A stretch of DNA of 10,794 bases, taken from Irineochytrium annulatum (taxonomy: Eukaryota > Chytridiomycota > Chytridiomycetes > Chytridiales > Chytridiaceae). This document shows, piece by piece, positions 8,975-10,794 of the stretch; position 1 is the stretch's first letter, and every line of letters begins with the position of its first letter. The position numbers and the translations under genes were made by a program. Location of the stretch: NCBI GenBank assembly GCA_027600665.1, contig JADGJL010001038.1:1-10794 (forward strand), in the 5' to 3' direction. Under the pieces are notes generated by a model. That model searched no databases. It was given only the letters and a program-made list of their open reading frames with translations, and was not told the DNA's origin.

Positions 8975-9061
8975 TGCGCACCCCTTTCAGGAAGCCGCTA
9001 AAAAAACGTTACTCGTTCTTCCGCCGGTCCGCATTTCCTGTGACGATCCTTCTTAAATGCG

Positions 9062-9068
9062 TATAAAG
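9062..9068 (+). promoter_or_regulatory. TATA-like box (TATAAAG) upstream of a small ORF
   Basis: TATAAAG in the context GCGTATAAAGCCGAC, 38-43 bases upstream of the ATG at 9105. This spacing would leave only a very short 5' leader. Confidence 0.35.
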
Positions 9069-9104
9069 CCGACCTTGGAAAGAGAAACGAAACTTCAGTA
9101 AGGC

Positions 9105-9290
9105 ATGAAGACCCAGATTGTAAATGGCCTTTATGTAGGAATTACGACTCACTCCTTCGTCCTACCAACGACTTCAAATGAGGACAGACCAGGGGGAAAC
9201 GCCAGCACGATTAAGAATCAAACCAGCGGAACAGTTTATGCAATACCAACAAACATAGAAAACCCGGAGCAACAAAACGTGGGAAGCTAG
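9105..9290 (+). CDS. Candidate small ORF, 61 residues, unknown
   Basis: It opens with MKTQIVNGLYVGITTHSFVL and ends EQQNVGS. It is polar and rich in Asn, Thr and Ser, with two N-glycosylation-type sequons (NAS, NQT), but has no convincing signal peptide, membrane segment or known motif. The support is its ordinary amino-acid balance and the TATAAAG box just upstream. Its stop lies 56 bases from the end of the copper transporter coding sequence on the other strand, so it may simply be 3' untranslated or intergenic DNA of that gene. Function unknown. Confidence 0.25.
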   Translation: MKTQIVNGLYVGITTHSFVLPTTSNEDRPGGNASTIKNQTSGTVYAIPTNIENPEQQNVGS

Positions 9291-9346
9291 AATATCTACA
9301 CTCAATCCCTACCCAATCCCTCCTTCCGCACTACAAAGAAAAATGT

Positions 9347-10602
9347 CTAACAACAGAGGTCCATCTCACCGGATTGTCCCGCCGTGGTCGAGGACCCGCC
9401 ATCTGAGTCCCCCGACATTGCTGGCAGGCCATCGGCAGACTTGCCGCCCGCCCGCCTGCCAGCTTGCGCGCTGCTGCTGTGCGTAGATGGCGCGCCGAAG
9501 AGAGCCGAGCCGACACCGAGGCCGATGACGACGGCGAAGATGAGGCCAACGTTGAAGGACATGACGATGAGCATGAGGATGTCTGATTTTTGGTGATCGT
9601 GACGCGTTAAAGAAGGGTTGCAAGAACTAAAAGAATTGAAGAAGAAACGAGAAATATGCTCACATGCGAAAAGAGCCGACACCGCCCTCCCTGACCCTCT
9701 CACGGTGGCCCGCACGACGTTCGACACTCTTGGCCTCCGCGACCAGTCGTTTAGGGCCCAGAGCTGCATCCTCAGCCAGGCCTCGTACAGCACGCTCAGG
9801 CCAAAGCAGAAGATCCACGTGCCCGCATACTGCGCGTTCGTCCTCGGCACCCAATTCTTGAAGAGCACGTAGTCCACGATGCCCGTGTGGAGGTACATCT
9901 GCATCTCGGGCGGGAACGTCATAGTCGCGTCCTCCGAATTATCCGCGGATATCGACCCCGCAGCCGCCGCACCGCTTCCCGCTGATGATGACCCGGCGTT
10001 CCCGGCGGCCGCCTGCGCCGCCGCAGCAGCACCTGGGCAGTAGCTGAACGTCGGGTTCGCCTTGCACAGATTCGAGAAGGCGCCGCACTCCTTCATGCCG
10101 GGCATGGCCGCACACAGGGTCGCGTACGCCTTCATGGCGTCACACCCGGGATTGCTCGCAAATGCGCTGCCCTTCGCGAACGTGCACGCGTCGCAGCCAT
10201 CCATCTTCATGCTGTTGCATATGGACGGGATGTATCCGGCGACGGCGGAGGTTGAGGGTAGGGACGGGAGCGCCGGGGGGCAGGAGGATGACGCGCAGGC
10301 GGAGGGGTAGAGCGATGTACAGGTCGATTGGAGGGCCGGAGGATAGGAGGACGGGGATGCCGCCGGGCCGCAGAGATCGGAGAGGATGGAGGTCGGATCG
10401 CAGTACGGCGCGGGGAGGGAACTCGGGGACTTGGAGCAGACCGCTAGGATTGGTAGGGAATAGGGTCAGAGACAAGTACGGCCAAGACACAGGATCGCAT
10501 ACCGAGCACAGTGCAGGCGGAGAGGCCATAGCCGAAGGTGGAGTTCGCGGGCGAGCAGATGGACGCCAGAGTAGCGTTAAGAGCCGTCGAAGCCATGGCC
10601 AT
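9347..10602 (-). CDS. Ctr-family copper transporter with cysteine-rich ectodomain, 3 exons
   Basis: High-affinity Cu(I) importer; Ctr proteins are membrane trimers with the N-terminus outside. Minus-strand exons 10602-10503, 10443-9664 and 9582-9347 sum to 1116 nt, 371 residues. Residues 1-170 hold 16 cysteines, including LCAAMPGMKEC and LCKANPTFSYC. An Ala/Ser/Gly linker follows (172-200), then Met ligands M208, M214 and M216 (MTFPPEMQMYLHTG) and LFKNW. TM1 is about 239-257. TM2 contains AYILMLIVMSFN with the MxxxM copper gate M297/M301. TM3 has G314xxxG318. The protein ends DLCC; a terminal Cys pair would fit the copper-handoff role that C-terminal Cys/His motifs serve in this family. The ATG at 10602 is the first on this strand after 10680 and has a strong CCACCATGG context. 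There is no clear signal peptide, as is common for Ctr proteins. Exon 2 is very GC-rich. Confidence 0.9.
9583..9663 (-). other. Intron 2 of the copper transporter gene (81 nt, frame-preserving)
   Basis: On the minus strand it starts GTGAGC and ends AAATCAG, phase 1, with a TTTAAC branch-like site. Its length is exactly 27 codons and it holds no in-frame stop, so an unspliced message stays open and inserts 27 mostly polar residues beginning CEHISRFFFN. Splicing creates Tyr294 and the continuous helix VSALFAYILMLIVMSFN, which closely matches the family's TM2. That strongly favours removal. Confidence 0.8.
10444..10502 (-). other. Intron 1 of the copper transporter gene (59 nt)
   Basis: On the minus strand it starts GTATGC, the same donor as used in two cyclase introns, and ends ATCCTAG, phase 1. 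It joins LSACTVL to AVCSKSP and links the first two cysteines (C16, C30) to the rest of the cysteine-rich domain. Without splicing, the first-exon frame stops just inside the intron end. Confidence 0.75.
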
Positions 10603-10794
10603 GGTGGGGGGGACGAAGTCGGCGCTCCCTTCTCGAATTTCTTCCCTCGTCTCTCGCAAAAGTCGCTCACGCCGCAAAAATGACTCGAAACACGTAATTA
10701 TGCCAAGTATTAAATCAATAATTACCGCCGGATAATCTCAACAGAATTAAACAAAAACATTTGCAGGGATTCTACTAAGGATCTGCCGGGCAGC
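10603..10794 (-). promoter_or_regulatory. 5' flank of the copper transporter gene
   Basis: AT-rich from about 10680 to 10770, including TTAATTCTG and AATTATTGATTTAATAC on the minus strand. No TATAAA box and no recognisable Mac1-type copper response element (TTTGCTCA) is present. The immediate leader (10603-10680) contains no upstream ATG. Confidence 0.4.

Noticed and set aside
10140..10683. 173- and 176-residue open frames on both strands over the transporter's 5' part
   Set aside because: They are alternate frames of GC-rich exon 2 and its leader; neither starts with ATG in a good context nor keeps the cysteine pattern.
1..10794. CRISPR arrays, tRNA/rRNA genes, transposon terminal repeats
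   Set aside because: I saw no regularly spaced repeats, no cloverleaf-like sequence with conserved T-loop, and no long terminal or inverted repeats while reading both strands; a computed self-alignment was not possible.

Overview
The window looks like nuclear DNA from an early-diverging (zoosporic, chytrid-like) fungus. This is an inference from three things seen here: genes cut by many tiny GT-AG introns (41-73 nt, many with CTAAC/CTAAT-like branch sites), a mammalian-type soluble adenylyl cyclase (sAC/AC10 family, which to my knowledge is missing from most Dikarya), and a Ctr copper transporter with a long cysteine-rich extracellular domain. A related protist is not excluded. There is no sign of bacterial operons, CRISPR, rRNA or tRNA.

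Layout. 1-2088: no intact gene. Two plus-strand stretches (about 150-845 and 1540-2010) carry protein-like sequence that jumps between reading frames and looks like decayed genes; the DNA between them is GC-rich and contains a CACGTG/TATATATA pair near 1455-1472. 2089-7505, plus strand: an intact 12-exon gene for a 1558-residue sAC/AC10-like protein (tandem class III cyclase domains C1 and C2, a P-loop ATPase module, and a long helical TPR-like C-terminus). The ORF fragments join at consensus splice sites and the exons sum to 4677 nt, an exact multiple of three. 7506-9346: an intergenic stretch with frame-jumping protein-like traces on the minus strand (about 7640-8870), two TATAAAG boxes at 8968 and 9062, and a possible 61-residue plus-strand ORF at 9105-9290. 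9347-10602, minus strand: an intact 3-exon gene for a 371-residue Ctr copper transporter, followed by its upstream flank to the window end.

The two solid genes converge on the middle intergenic region and have no obvious functional link: one predicted cytosolic cAMP-forming (or formerly cAMP-forming) signalling protein and one membrane copper importer. The most interesting points are (i) the cyclase C2 domain lacks the conserved transition-state asparagine (Ile460 in VITAAR instead of VNxAAR) while keeping both metal aspartates and the base-reading lysine in C1; (ii) an 81-nt, stop-free, frame-preserving intron sits inside transmembrane helix 2 of the copper transporter, so splicing decides whether the MxxxM copper-gating helix is continuous; and (iii) the transporter's 16-cysteine ectodomain.
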